Of a DNA stretch of 64,000 bases, positions 11,163-22,800 are shown piece by piece. Made by a program: the position numbers and the translations under genes. Location of the stretch: the NCBI GenBank assembly GCA_014871385.1, contig CM026426.1:96778072-96842071 (forward strand), given 5' to 3'. Source of the stretch: Ceratodon purpureus (Eukaryota > Streptophyta > Bryopsida > Pseudoditrichales > Ditrichaceae). Below the pieces are notes generated by a model, which saw only the letters and a program-made list of their open reading frames with translations, was not told the DNA's origin and did not search any database. The first letter of the stretch is position 1. Every line of letters begins with the position of its first letter.

Positions 11163-11610
11163 TTCATCTGCATAAGGGGTTGGAAAAAAAATTAAAAAAT
11201 AAAGAAAACCAATAAAAACAATAAGCTAACAAAATCAAATATATAGGGGGTTGATTTGTTTTTTTAAGAAAGAAAAAAAAATAGAAAAAACTATCAAAAA
11301 TGAAATACATGGGGGGTTGAATTTTTTTTAAATAGATAAATAAAAAAACACCCGAATAAGCTATCAAAGGCAAATACGAAAGGAGTTGAAAAGAAATGAA
11401 GAAATAAAATAAGATAAAGTAAGATGAATTGAGGTTTAGGCTATCAAAATGAAATACATAAGGGGTGGAATAAAAAAAAAAAACATTTAAATATAGAGAT
11501 ACAAATACAAATAGAAAAAGCCATTACAATCAAGTACCTGAGGGGTTGGAAATTAATTTTAAAATGATGAGAAGAATAAGCTATCAAAATCAAATATATA
11601 AGCTGTTGAA
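11163..11610. repeat. Degenerate satellite, about seven units
   Basis: A core like AGCTATCAAAATGAAATACA followed by TAAGGGGTTGAA recurs near 11165 (partial), 11224, 11290, 11356, 11442, 11520 and 11576. Spacing is 56-86 bp with A-rich linkers. No protein frame is maintained. Confidence 0.7.
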
Positions 11611-12472
11611 TAAAGAATAAAAAATTAATAAAAATGCTTCCACACCTTGGTGTCTTTTTTTCCAATGAATAACATTGATACCTTTGTATTTTTGGGAAAT
11701 TAGTGGACATGGCTATCATGTATCGTTTAGAAGTAAGGAAGCTATGGTGTTTTTAGAAATTGAATAAGTCCTGTAGAATGTCAACTTCGGGCATTAAAAA
11801 ATGAGGCAATGAAATATTTAACCCTTTGTGCTATAACTAAATGTATATACAACTTTAAAATTTTATATCTAAGACCTATCATTTGAAAAAAAATTAGGTA
11901 AGTTATTTGTAGTTTTATGTGGAAGGTTTTGCCACATTTACATTTTTTAATTAAAGGGTTTGAAGTGACTTGGACGAAGGTTTAATGGATAAAATTGCAC
12001 TCTCTACAAAATTTACTTTGACGTATATTTAGGCAAGGAAATTTCCTCACTGAACATCTAGTTTTTTTCTTTCTGAAGTATTCTTTATTAACCTTTCCTT
12101 TCTTTCATTTTTTTTTATAAATTTTTGTTTTCCTTATCTTCTTTCATTATCAATATTTTGGTTTATTTCCTTTCTGTTCACTCATTTTTATTTTATTATT
12201 TTATTAATTTGTTTTCCTTCTCTTCTCTTCTATCATTACTTATTTCTTTCTTTTCAAATTTATTTTTCTTTGGTTCCCTCTTCTTATTATTTATTTTTTA
12301 ATTTTTTAATTTTTTTCTAGACAAAGGATGCTATGAATCATTGATGAATTTGGGGATCAAATTGAAAGAACATTCTAAGGTACATTACTTACATGTCAAA
12401 GATGGCGCTAAGTGAAGGACAAAACTTTGTGACTGATGTGGACGCCTTAATACCGCCCCCAGGGTTTAAGAA
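11611..12472. other. AT-rich and pyrimidine-tract DNA, no gene seen
   Basis: From about 12040 to 12320 the plus strand is nearly all T and C in runs. I see no coding signal, RNA gene or clear element end. Confidence 0.5.
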
Positions 12473-12700
12473 CTGGTGACCGGAGGTTACCATCCGGGTT
12501 ACTCATGCACGCAACCGGTGATCACCGGTAACCAAGGATCAGAGCAGCATTGGTGACTGGTGACCGCAGGTAACCATCGTCTCGCACCTCGCCTCGGGGA
12601 AAGGCTGTGCAGAGTCCCCAGGGGTTTTGCAACGTTGGTTGCGCTTGGTGTGTGGGCGGGGAGGCGCGGTGTGTGGGCGGGGAGGCTCGGTGTGGGGAGA
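12473..12700. promoter_or_regulatory. Palindrome and GC-rich repeats upstream of the RING/SET gene
   Basis: A 22-bp direct repeat beginning CTGGTGACCG occurs at 12473 and 12557 with two mismatches. Between the copies is a perfect 16-bp palindrome, ACCGGTGATCACCGGT, at 12514-12529. Downstream, GGTGTGTGGGCGGGGAGGC is tandemly repeated at about 12649 and 12670. The position 150-380 bp before the first ATG fits a promoter or an element end, but no function is shown. Confidence 0.45.
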
Positions 12701-12853
12701 GAAGCTTCGAGTAGGGGGAGGGGAGAGATGTGTGGGGTGAGGGGAATTACTTGTGTTTTTTTGGGCCATTGCGCTGGGTGTGAGCGCCGGCATTGCTATT
12801 GAGAGTTGAATTGGAGTTGTGAACTAGGAGTGTGCGCCGAGAGGTGGGTTTAG

Positions 12854-14757
12854 CATGGATCGATCCATGAGCGGGAGGTCTGGGAGCACAGCTAGTGCTC
12901 ATGCCGGGAGAAGCGGTTCGGTGAGGGCGAGAGGGAGGCAGGGCGAGAGGGAGGCAGGGCGAGTGCAGTGACGAAGAGGGCGACTTGCGGTCCGCGCGCA
13001 AGAAGGCGAGGTCGGCAGTGAAAGGGGGCGGAGGAGGCGACAGTTCCAGGGATAATGTAGCGCCTCGGAGGAGGGGAGCAGCGACTGCATCGGAGCCCTG
13101 TGAGAGAGAAGGAGGAGCTACTGTGGGGGCCGAAGGAGGGGGAGCTCTTCATGAAGTCAGGGGAGCTGCAAAGGCTAGCGCGAAGAAGAGGGGGAAGTCC
13201 GTGGGGAGGTCTGAGCGAGCTATCAACAGCGTAGAAGATGTAGACGAGGAGATCGCGAGATTGAAGAAGCCACCAAGAGAGCTCAAGAGGCGGGATTTCG
13301 AGGAGGAATTCGGGCTCCAGAAAGAAGGAGAAAATCGCATCACTTTCGGAGGAGTACTGTTCCCGCTGATTCGTTGTGGAAATTGTTTGGAAAACCGTAT
13401 GGAGATGGTGGGAGCGGCGGCTTTTTCTGGCAGGATTGTGACAAGGTTGAGGTCGTTGATAGAGTTAAGTACCTGCATCTGATTCTCTACCAACATGGAG
13501 AATGGGAGACCCCCAACCTTATCACGGTGCGGTTTGCTGAGGGAATAACTCTCGAGTATGAGGAGGGTGGAGGCCGCGTCAATTGGTGCGCGTTTGGAGA
13601 AGAGACGAACAAGCGACAAAGAAGTCGCTACCAACTGGATCGGGTCAAGCTGGAGGAGCTCCGCAAGAAGATCGCAGAGTCCAGGACCGTGGAGGGGAAG
13701 GGAAGGATTGATGTGCGAGGGAACGAATGGCGGGGAATCAAGGTCGAAGGCGGTTTCAAGGTGAAGATGGAGCAGGGCAGCGATGGAAGGGAGCAGGGCA
13801 CGCGGAAGGTGGGGGAGGGAGCAGGATCTGAGGGAACAGTGCGGAGTGGAGGAAGGCTTCGCTATGGTGAGGGGGATGGTGGGCTTGAGTCCGCAAGGGA
13901 GTCGAGGATATGTTTGCAGGAGGACGTTGCAGCTCGAGGGAGGGGTACGGAGTTGAAGAAGGCAGTAGCTTCGGAGCGGCTGGAAGTTGTTGAAGGTCTG
14001 ATGGCAGCGATACACTCGGAGCTGAAGCACAAGCGAGAGGAGAAGAAGAAGGCGGCACAGAGGCTTGATAGTGCGGTTTCGAGGAGCAAACAGTCGAAAT
14101 GGGGTGTAGGGACGCTGAAGAAGCAAGAAGAACAGAAGGCAGCGCTGATCAAGGCACTAGAGGAGGGAGGGGGCGATGTCTACAAGGAGAAAATCAAAAT
14201 GGAGGGAATCCAAGAACAACTAGCGGAGGAGGATGTGAAGGCTCCATCTGCGAGGGAAGAGCTACAATCCGTGAAAGCCGAGATCCAGTTGCTAACAAGG
14301 GGGTTAGAAAACCGACAGTTACAATTCGACGCTCTTGCAGCAGAGAAATTTGCCCTCAAACAGGGAAGGAGTGGTGCTAATTTCAGCCCCCAACCAATGG
14401 TGTATGCACTTGGAGATCCGGCTACAGTAGAGTTTGATGTCACCGATGAGAGCAAGTTCATTCAAATTACTGTTTGTAGCTTGTGCGATTTTCCATTTCC
14501 TCAGAATGATATAGTTGTTAGCTCTTGTAAGCATCTGTACCATCCCTATTGTGCTTCGGTGTTGTATGTGTGAAGCTGTAAGTGTGTGGCGGAAGGGTGC
14601 GGAGAGTTGTCCCATCCAGACTGGCATCGGAGCTTCGGTTGGGGGGAGCCATCTGCAGAGCTACTAGAGAGGGCGTTGATGTTGGGATTGGCTGAGGAGA
14701 GAAGAAGATTGCTGCATGAGAGAACAGACCAAGCTAGGGCGTTGGTGCCCTTGGATG
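12854..14757 (+). pseudogene. Exon 1 of RING/SET gene: coiled coil plus RING-like zinc domain
   Basis: A Ser/Arg/Gly-rich start (ATG 12854, MDRSMSGRSG) shifts frame near 12965 into a basic region, then DVDEEIARLKK and FEEEFGLQ. A second frameshift near 13360 leads into SLWKLFGKPYGD, FFWQDCDKVE and YQHGEWETPNLITVRF. A long charged coiled coil follows (about 13620-14340), then a zinc-binding block: CSLCDFPF, SCKHLYHPYC and SCKCVAEGCGE, ending with HPDWHRSFGWGEP. An in-frame TGA (14571-14573) interrupts the zinc block. The segment ends at LVPLD-G with a GTATGT donor at 14758, phase 1. A related zinc block occurs in the 60.8-61.8 kb gene. RING-type domains often bind E2 enzymes or proteins, but no activity can be claimed here. 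Confidence 0.55.
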
Positions 14758-14879
14758 GTATGTTTACTTGACTTCCAATCTTCGACATTTCAGTATGTCA
14801 CCTTCGTAGCGTGCCATTGCTTTCTGATGCTTTGCGGTTTAGGGTGTTTACAAGTTCTTTTGTTGTCTCAAAGTGCCTA

Positions 14880-15755
14880 CTGTCCCCAGAGTTATGTGTA
14901 CATGGCCTCGGTTACTGGTTTGAGTAGTCTCGAATTGTCTATTGGTACATAGTGTAACTTATGGAATGAAACACTAGGTAAACCCAGGAGTCTACTCTGT
15001 AGGAAATATTGGAAAGTTTGGTAATGTACCTTCTCACTTGTACTTGTGTATCCTGTCATGTCCATTTGAGTCTGCAAGTGCCTTAGTTAACTTTGAGTTG
15101 TAGTAGTTTGTCCTCAGATGTATGGTTAATACACGGTTGGCTTTTAAGAAGGATACACAGAGTTCTCTAGTAGTACTAAACTTGCATTCTGAATGGACTA
15201 TGTGTACATAAACTGTGATGGAGGAGTTAAGGGTTGAATTGGGGTCATGGGGAGTATGTGGACACGAGATGTCTTAATGTACTACCCTAGAAGAAAGTGT
15301 ATTCCAAGGGTGTACTTCGATGTGATCCACAGATGAGTGTACATTTCAAAGTACGTTTCGGTTTAAAGTAGGTATTACAATTTTCTCTTTGTACAGAGTG
15401 TTTAGTATTTAGGTACATGCAACAGACTACAACAAGTACTTCGTGTACTCGAGATCCAAAGTCTAGGTTGAAAATGTACTAACTTCCCTTGTACGCAGTG
15501 AGCACTGTACTTGATGGAGCTACAACAGGTATTTCTTGTCTTCTATCCACTTTAAACTAAAAGTCGTCTAGGTTTGTCACTAATCCAGTAGGGTTTAGGG
15601 AGTACAGTAAATACTCCGGCTTAGTACAGAAGCTCTATTAGTGTAGTTCTTATAGGTAGAGATAGTACTAGTTCATTAGTACATCCTAGAGTGCTTGTGT
15701 ATTTTAGTACATTGTTTACATCTTCTACAATGTCTAATGTTGTGTGTTATGGCAG
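14880..15755. repeat. GTAC-rich zone 1 (intron of the RING/SET gene)
   Basis: About 20 GTAC tetramers lie in roughly 850 bases where about three are expected. They are mostly flanked as (A/T)GTAC(A/T), often AGTACTT. The zone ends at the splice acceptor GGCAG|GC at 15755. GTAC is the known core bound by plant SBP/SPL proteins, but it could equally be a transposase-binding motif. Confidence 0.75.
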
Positions 15756-17377
15756 GCTCCAGCTTGAGGTTTACACCACCTCCTTTAGCGTTGGGCAATT
15801 CAAGTTGCGGCGTGGAGGGAGAGATTGCGCAGCCCGATTGGTCGACAAGGGAATGTGAGGGATACAGGAAGGCAGCGACTTTGATGGCAAAGGGAGCGCG
15901 GTCTCTTGAGAGGCGAGAAAGAAGTGAAGTGAAGCCGGTTGAGGGAGTGGTGATGGAGGCCTTGACGGGTGGCAATCCTTTGAAGGGATCAGAACCCGAT
16001 TTGGACTCTGAAGAAGATTCTTTGGAGGATGAAGAAGAGATAAAGATGTCAAAAGACCATTCCAGCTCTAGCACGACGGTTACAGGTGCCAACGACGAGG
16101 ACGATGCAGATTTCGAGGAGGCAACGGGGGATGGTGAGGATGGGGGTTGTAACGACGATGATCAAACTGAGCAACCCGTCTTGGTAGCCAGCCCAGCCCA
16201 GCTCAGTCCGACTCTCACGGCACCATCTCCACTGGATGGCATTGCGTTTTTCAGGGTTGTCCAGACCGCTAGGGCAGCGGGAGGAGGCATGCAGATACTG
16301 GTAGGAGACGGCGAGCCAGAGGGAGGAGATTCCTCTTTGGCAAGAGGAGGGGGCAGCAGCCAAGGAGAAGGAGGGGGAAGCAGGGCAAAAGGAGGAGGGG
16401 GCAGCAGGCAGGGGGAAGGAGGGGGCAGCAGGCAGGGGGAAGGAGGGGGCAGCAGGCCAGCAGGATGAGGGGGAAGGAGCCCAGTGGGAGGAGGAGGCAG
16501 CACCCCAGTGGGAGGAGGGGGTAGCATCCCAGCGGGAGGAGGGGGCAGCACCCCAATGGGAGGAGGGGGCAGCACCCCAGTGGGAGGAGGGGGCAGCACC
16601 CCAGTGGGAGGAGGGGGCAGCACCCTAGTGGGAGGAGGGGGCAGCACCCCAGCGGAAGTAACCAGGTGTTTCTCGGTAGGGGGAGGCAGTCTACTGGATT
16701 TAGTGATAGAGGCCTCGGGAGTGGGCCATAGTCCAGCGCATCAGAGGGATAATGAGAAGCGTGAGGAGGGGAAGTTGCACGTAGAAGAAGGTGAGAAGGG
16801 CAAGGAGAGGAAGTCATCACCGCAGGCTCTAAAGAGCATCCCAGCGAAACCAGGATCCTAATGCCTGCCAGGACGCAAAGCAAAGGGGGGGAAGGTAGGG
16901 GAGCCCGCGGCAAAGGGAGCGCAACCGGCTGTGAAAGGAGGAGAGCCATGCGGGAAGGAAGGGGAGCCAGCCACGAAGGGAGGATCTCTCGTAGCAAAGC
17001 AAGGAGAGCCAGAGTCAAAAGAAGTGGAGCCCGCAGCAGCAAAAGAAGGAGAGCCTACCGCATCGAAGGGGACAAAATCAGCAGTGGAGAGTCCTAGGTC
17101 TCCTTTCAAGCTAAGGGCAAAGAGGGCGCGCGGTCCAAGCGTGTCCGATGACACAACACCAGGGGATCTTACTGCACCAGAAAACATCTACTCGGCTGAG
17201 AAGACGACCTATAAGGAGCTTACAGAGATTGCCGATGGAGGGGGCAGCAGCCCAATCATTGCAGAGGGACAAGTGTGGACCAGAGCACGCACTGCAAAGG
17301 AGGCCCAGCCAGCATCAGAAGAATCTCCTTCGACCAAGGTTAAGAATAAACGGGGGGAAAAGGTCAAGGGTAATAAG
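15756..17377 (+). pseudogene. Exon 2 of RING/SET gene: acidic, GGGGS- and GEP-repeat region
   Basis: The acceptor at 15754-15755 restores the frame (G + GC gives Gly), giving SSLRFTPPPLALGNSSCGVEG. Blocks in order: an Arg/Glu-rich helix, a strongly acidic stretch (DSEEDSLEDEEE, DDADFEEATGDGED), a GGGGSTPV repeat region, then a Lys/Glu/Pro repeat (GEPATKGG, GEPESKE) and a basic tail. Only two stops break a frame of about 540 codons, TGA 16466-16468 and TAA 16859-16861, so it was one coding exon. A GTAGGT donor at 17378 leaves phase 0. An alternative start at the ATG at 15749 would make it a separate gene. Acidic and repeat linkers of this kind are typically disordered. Confidence 0.5.
16320..16660. 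repeat. 24-bp minisatellite encoding GGGGSTPV
   Basis: Units like GGAGGAGGGGGCAGCACC are repeated about seven times between 16484 and 16660, with shorter related GGGGGCAGCAG(G)CAG units from 16345. The repeat length is a multiple of three, so the frame is kept. It also contains GGCAGCA, which resembles the 1-4 kb motif, but G-rich coding repeats can produce this by chance. Confidence 0.85.
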
Positions 17378-17788
17378 GTAGGTGGCGCTCTCTTACTAAA
17401 GAGACAGAGAGGTGCCACATAGAATGAGGGTCAGAGTGTGGACTGTCGTTACAGTTCATTATTTTTGTTTTTTTTGGTTTTTGCTATCAAGCAGTTTACC
17501 TGCACTAGTATGCTTGGATAAATTGGCATTGCAGGTACTTCCATGTATCATACCTCATCTATGAGGCCCCTCCAACGAGAACTGTTCACGGCTAAGATTC
17601 TCTGTTTATCCATTGGCGTTGATGTTTTTTTTAATAAGTTTGTTCCTTGATGAATTATTTGATGTTTTCAGTTCTTGAATAACTATGCAGTAGGTAGTTC
17701 GTTGCTCCGATGTTGGATATTTTCTTGCACTTTGTTTTTTTCACATCATGACTTGGGAAGGTGGTCTGGTGGGATGTGATTCAACCAG
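17378..17788 (+). other. Candidate intron 2 of the RING/SET gene
   Basis: A donor AAG|GTAGGT at 17377/17378 and an acceptor AACCAG|GCC at 17788/17789 join two phase-0 frames. The sequence between is AT-rich, with stops in all frames and T-runs. Confidence 0.45.
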
Positions 17789-18850
17789 GCCGACAGTTGG
17801 TATGATCCTGAAGATCTGTCTAATGGGCTCGAGAGGGTGCCTATCCTTGTTGGTCAGTCTAATATTGCTATGCGTTATTTTCAGTATGTGAACTCTAGTG
17901 TGGTCTATGACCAAGCCCGGGTACCTACCACCCTAGAGAGTTTCCACCCCGGGGACTACTGCTTGTGTTCCTCGGAATGTCTCCGTGGAATTGGTACGTG
18001 TGCATGCCAAGAGTAGTCCCTAGGTGGAGTCGGCTACAGCGATGGAGGACTTCTGGAGGCATGGCTCTTGATCGGTTCAAGACCGGCGATGCTAACTACT
18101 GTAAGAAGGGTTCACTGTGTCTAAATGGAAATGAAGTTTGTGAGGGTCATGTGCCTCGCCCATTTGTTAAGGAGTGCAATGTTAAGTGTAGGTGTCGTGG
18201 TGATTGTGGGAATCGTGTTGTTCAGTAGGGGATGAAGTATCAAGTAGAGGTTTTTCGTACAGCCCTTACGGGAGGGGGATTCGGACATGTGAGCATATAC
18301 CTAGAGGTGCGTTTGTTTTTGAGTTGATGGGAGAGATTTTAACTAATGTTGAGCAAATGTTTAGAAATTTGAGGGTAGATGGGGGTCAGTCCTATAGCTT
18401 GCAACTCGATGCTGATTGGGCCACAGAGCGGAATTTGGACGACAACAATGCATTGTGCTTGGACAGTGCTCGATTTGGAAATGTTGTCAGATTTTTAAAC
18501 CACAGGTTAGAGTCTGATTCCATTTTCACTACATCGGCCTCCCCTTCCTTGTGTCCAATTCAATGTAACCTGACCGTGGGCCTTTGTCCTACAGGTGTGA
18601 AGATTCTAACTTAGTGGACATTCCAGTGTCAATAGAGAGTGTTGATCGCCGGTATTACCATGTGGCATTCTTTGCTAGTCGAATTATATATCCTGGAGAG
18701 GAACTAACATGGGATTATGGCACAGATTTTTCTAAAGAAGATCCAGATTTGCCTAAATTTACTTGTAAATGCAAAAGTGCTAAGTGTAGAGACGGTACAG
18801 TACCACTTGCAGTTCGAAAGCCCCCCCGCACACCGCGTAGGAGTAGATGA
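17789..18850 (+). pseudogene. SUVR-type SET-domain histone methyltransferase part, broken
   Basis: A pre-SET-like region reads DPEDLSNGLERVPI, FQYVNSSVVYDQARV, then CLCSSECLRGIGTCACQE, and after a frameshift CEGHVPRPFVKECNVKCRCRG and CGNRVVQ. The SET domain follows: GRGIRTCEHIPRGAFVFELMGE, LDADWATERNLDDNNALCLD, FGNVVRFLNHR-C, YYHVAFFASR and EELTWDYGTDF. The post-SET is CKCKSAKCRDG. The NHR|C codon is split by an 89-nt intron (18506-18594) with clean CAG|GTTAGA and TACAG|G borders, so this is not a processed copy. Disruptions: TAG 18014, a frameshift near 18085, TAG 18226, a frameshift near 18262. The order and motifs match plant SUVR1/2/4-type H3K9 methyltransferases. The usual SUVR N-terminus is replaced by the upstream exons. 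Confidence 0.85.
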
Positions 18851-18944
18851 CTTCGGCATTGTGCTTGAACTTTACCATTTTCTGAAGTATGCACACATTT
18901 GCACATTCTTGTATTTTCCGTATTTTTCATGCGGCTGCCCTTAA

Positions 18945-19811
18945 TGTTCGTACAGACGGGATGTAATTCAAGTGACAGTCAGCTTCTCTATTGTCTGTAG
19001 AGCTGTAGACTTTGTCTTTGCACATGTTTTGGATGTATTGTACTTACAAATAGACTAGCTGCAAAATGTTGAGCACTTAAGCAAGTAGCATTCATCTACA
19101 ACAAACATTACACACTCCAGTAAAACAGAGAAGAATTTAAATTGAGTTTATAAACTTAGGCAATAATTCGAGGTAGCGAATCAGTATTTCAAACTGCTAT
19201 AAGTACTTTCGATGGTATTGTTTGAGTACTCTTAGTACTTGTCGAAACACCAACCAGTACTTCTAAAACCAACCCCAAATGAGAAACAAACCTCTCACCA
19301 AGGTCTGAAAGCTCCCAATTCCTACATTCCGCATATCACTGCTATCCTCAGATATGAGCTCTTGAGGTACCGCTATCTAGTGCTCCCTGTAAAAGGGCCA
19401 AAACAAAAGGGAAAAAACTACAGTTCCTAATATCCAGCAAAATGTAGAACTATGATCGTCCAGCCTGACTCAAAATGAAAAAAGAAAAGGCACACTGAAA
19501 AGGTACGGACTCAAAAGAGAGTGACATTAGAAGGTACAAAATGAAATTTAAAAAAGAAGATTAGAAAGAATAAAATAAAAGAAAGGGATTGCAGGTTCTC
19601 TTAATCACAGACTACTATGCCAGACAGTAGATGACTGAAGCAAAAAAAAGGGGGAGCACTTGGATAGCGGGACATCTCTAGAGCTCACTTTCAGTCAGAC
19701 AAATACCCAAGCATTTGTTTGACTTGTATCATCACAGGACCACTCCTTCTAAAACCAACGTCAAATGAGAAACTATCGTGAAATCAGAGTACAGAGTGGA
19801 CCAACTTGTAC
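18945..19811. repeat. GTAC-rich zone 2 between the convergent genes
   Basis: About eleven GTAC tetramers in 870 bases, clustered at 19200-19260 and 19500-19810. This is the shared 3' intergenic space of the SET gene (plus) and the transposase (minus). No gene seen. Confidence 0.65.
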
Positions 19812-22800
19812 TTAATCTGCATTGAACGCCCACCACTCTCGCAAAGCATCTTCACATATCCTTTGTGTTTCACTTGACATCTTATATACAGGAGTACCCT
19901 TTACCCTGTGTGGAGCAAGAACCATCGGAAATTTGCAAGCTCTAACCAGATGGGCATCAACGTGGGCATCAACTGCTCTGTCACACAATACATATCTCTT
20001 CTCTCCACGACCATACTTCTTGTAGTATTTTGCCTTGATCACAATGTCTCCGGCCCTGAATACGCCCCCCCATGGGCAAGTCATGGGTTCTGTTAAGACG
20101 AACTTCTTGGCTTGACACTGGAGAATGTAGAACTCCACCCCGTCTTCGTTGTCTTCTTCCGCTGGAATCATGAAGTTGTCACCAATGTCCACCAAGTCTC
20201 CCACCTCCTCTGAAACGCCGTCATACACCCAGTTTGCTTCCTCGTCAATTTCTTCAATTTGTTGAGCTACGGCACTTGCACTGAATGGTCGGAGCCTTTG
20301 GACCTGCCACTCCTGCACATGCGATAAGTTCTCACACTCAGTCCAATCACCATCTATGCAGGGATTACAGAAGCAAGACAACTCACGAGAACTAAGCATG
20401 GTAGGATCAGTCATAGAAAATCCCATGATTGAGTAGAGACTCTTCGAGCCTGGCAAAGTGTTACACTTCACACTCTTGTCAGCATGATCACATTCTGTAT
20501 CTCCAATCAACCAGAATACTCGGGATAGAGGAGCAATTTCTGGTTTGTGCATATGAGCTGGGAACACGCTCTGTATATTTCTCCTCCAAAAACTCCACAA
20601 CTTGAGCTGCATTTTGTAAGGGCCTCAAGGGATTCTGAATTTGTTCAGCAGCAAGTGCCCTCTTCACCACAGCCCCTGCCCCATCCCATTCCCCCTTCCC
20701 ATGAGCCGATTCAAAGTAATTCCAACGCATCTTGCAGCCATCGGTGAGCGCAGGGTACCGAGCAACGAAATACATAGCTGTTGCACACTTAAATTGGGCA
20801 CTGCATCCGTCACTGTACACCCAATGCTCCTCTGGAGTCAACCCCGAATCTCTTAGCCAGTCCCAATGCAACAGCAAACAATGTTGCACAAACGCTGAAT
20901 CGTGCGCCTTGTCGTCGGATATGTAGAAATGAGTTTGTTTCATGGTTTGCTCGCCTTCCTTCCACATCGTGATGTGCACCAAGATGGTCACACTCGTACT
21001 GAAGTAGTACAAGCTCTGGACCTTGTTTTGGATAGCAAATGTATAGTTCTCCGCATAGTCAATATGCGATATGACAACTCCCTCGGGCACGTTTTTCATC
21101 ATCAGTTGGCACTGCTCATCTTGCCATCGTGCTTTGAAGTTGTGGGTGATGAAGGTGGTCACGGTTTTCTCCATGTACGAAAGGAATTCGTGGGCAGGTG
21201 TCTCTCTGAAAGCCTCCCGCAACCGTTTCTTCACCTTTCCAGTCTGTGCATCCACTCCCACCTGGTAGTACTCAAAGCACTTCCATTTCACAAGGGCCGT
21301 GTTAGAAGCAGACAACTCTAGAGGACAGATAGGAAAGAGATGGAAACCACAATGAGGACAGTCGCCCATAAGGCACTGAAGTCTATGCCACACATCGTAC
21401 TCCCCTTTTGGACACACACATGACTCCCACATCAAGGTTATTCGCTTGAAAACATTCTCATGTGCATGACAACTCCCCTCCACATTGCCTGCGCACACTT
21501 GACAGTCACAAACACAGATCATCTGCGCATGCAGTCCTCGAGACTTCTCTTTGAGGTTGCTTAATCCAACCTTCATCATGTCCATCTCGACATGATATAT
21601 ACAACAACATGTAGTCCTCTCCTTTAGTTTTCGCACCCACCACGGCTTCAACCTCTCAATAGCTCTCTGCCGCACACTGCATTCTGGATGGACTTCTTCA
21701 AATCGTAAGAAGAATGTGGTCTGCAAAACACATACGCGAATCCATCAGGTACAAAAGGTCTCCCAGGCCTAAGTCCATATGGACAGATGGTACATAATTG
21801 TACTGAATGCAACAAACTACTACCACTGAGTACAAAAACGCATTGACACATACATTCAGGACCATTGTGTACAATTCACACTGCTATAAGTACTTTGTGG
21901 AGAACCAACTTCGGAGATATGGTAGGGTTTTAGGACTACCGTCGGTCGCTAAAAAACTCGAAGTACTAAACGGTCAAACTTGTACATGGAAACTGATTAG
22001 TCCCAATTGTGAATGCTAAATTAAGGTAACAACGTACATGCTCTAGTATATTCTTTATACAATAAGTACATTGAAGGAACTTCTAATGTACATCTATAAC
22101 TTTAAATTCCTACTGATACAACACTGAGTAGTTTTATGTACAAAGAGACAATCGACTTGATATCACAGAGTACTAGGAACACGTTTAGAACCACTTCTGT
22201 ACTTCTCATTCCTAGTGGTTAGTAGTACAAGACCTTTAGAGGAATCAATGAATACGATAAGTACAAGTGATATTTCGCTCAAGAGAGACCACATGACAAG
22301 CTAAATTTACAAAGAGTACACCTCCCAGCTACTCTATAGACCGAGGTTATCTAGGGACTTTTTTTTCCAATATTATGTATGTAAGACTACAGACTAGATA
22401 GAAAACGCAGTGCAGTAGTTACAGGGCAACTCATGTCGAGTACTCTCCATTTTTTTACTACCTTCTTTGTACAACAGGAGCTCAAAAGCACAAGGACTAA
22501 GCATTCAGCTCTGCCAAAAAAATGAATATTTTTTGGAGTCTTACAACTTACCTGAGTCTCATAGAGATAATGTGTTGGATGCGGCTCGGCCCAGTCTCTG
22601 CGACCTACTCTGTGCCGCACAATGTCCTCCTTGTTTGGCGATACCTTAGTCTGACCATTCCACCAGGCCTCTATGCACTGCTTCACATACTCAGACAGAC
22701 CCCCTCTCTTTTTCCGATGAAGACGAAGACTACAAACCGTGTCTGCTTGGTTGGGGGCGTAAACCCTTCTACTCAATGCAATACTGATGCTTGCTTGTGT

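Noticed and set aside
13149..14126. A 325-codon minus-strand frame opposite the RING/SET gene
   Set aside because: It is a Leu/Pro/Ser-rich shadow of the purine-rich coding strand; the plus strand has the zinc motif and splice logic.
16162..17042. Minus-strand frames with PPPTGVLP or LLPLGCCP repeats
   Set aside because: They mirror the GGGGS minisatellite and have no other coding evidence.
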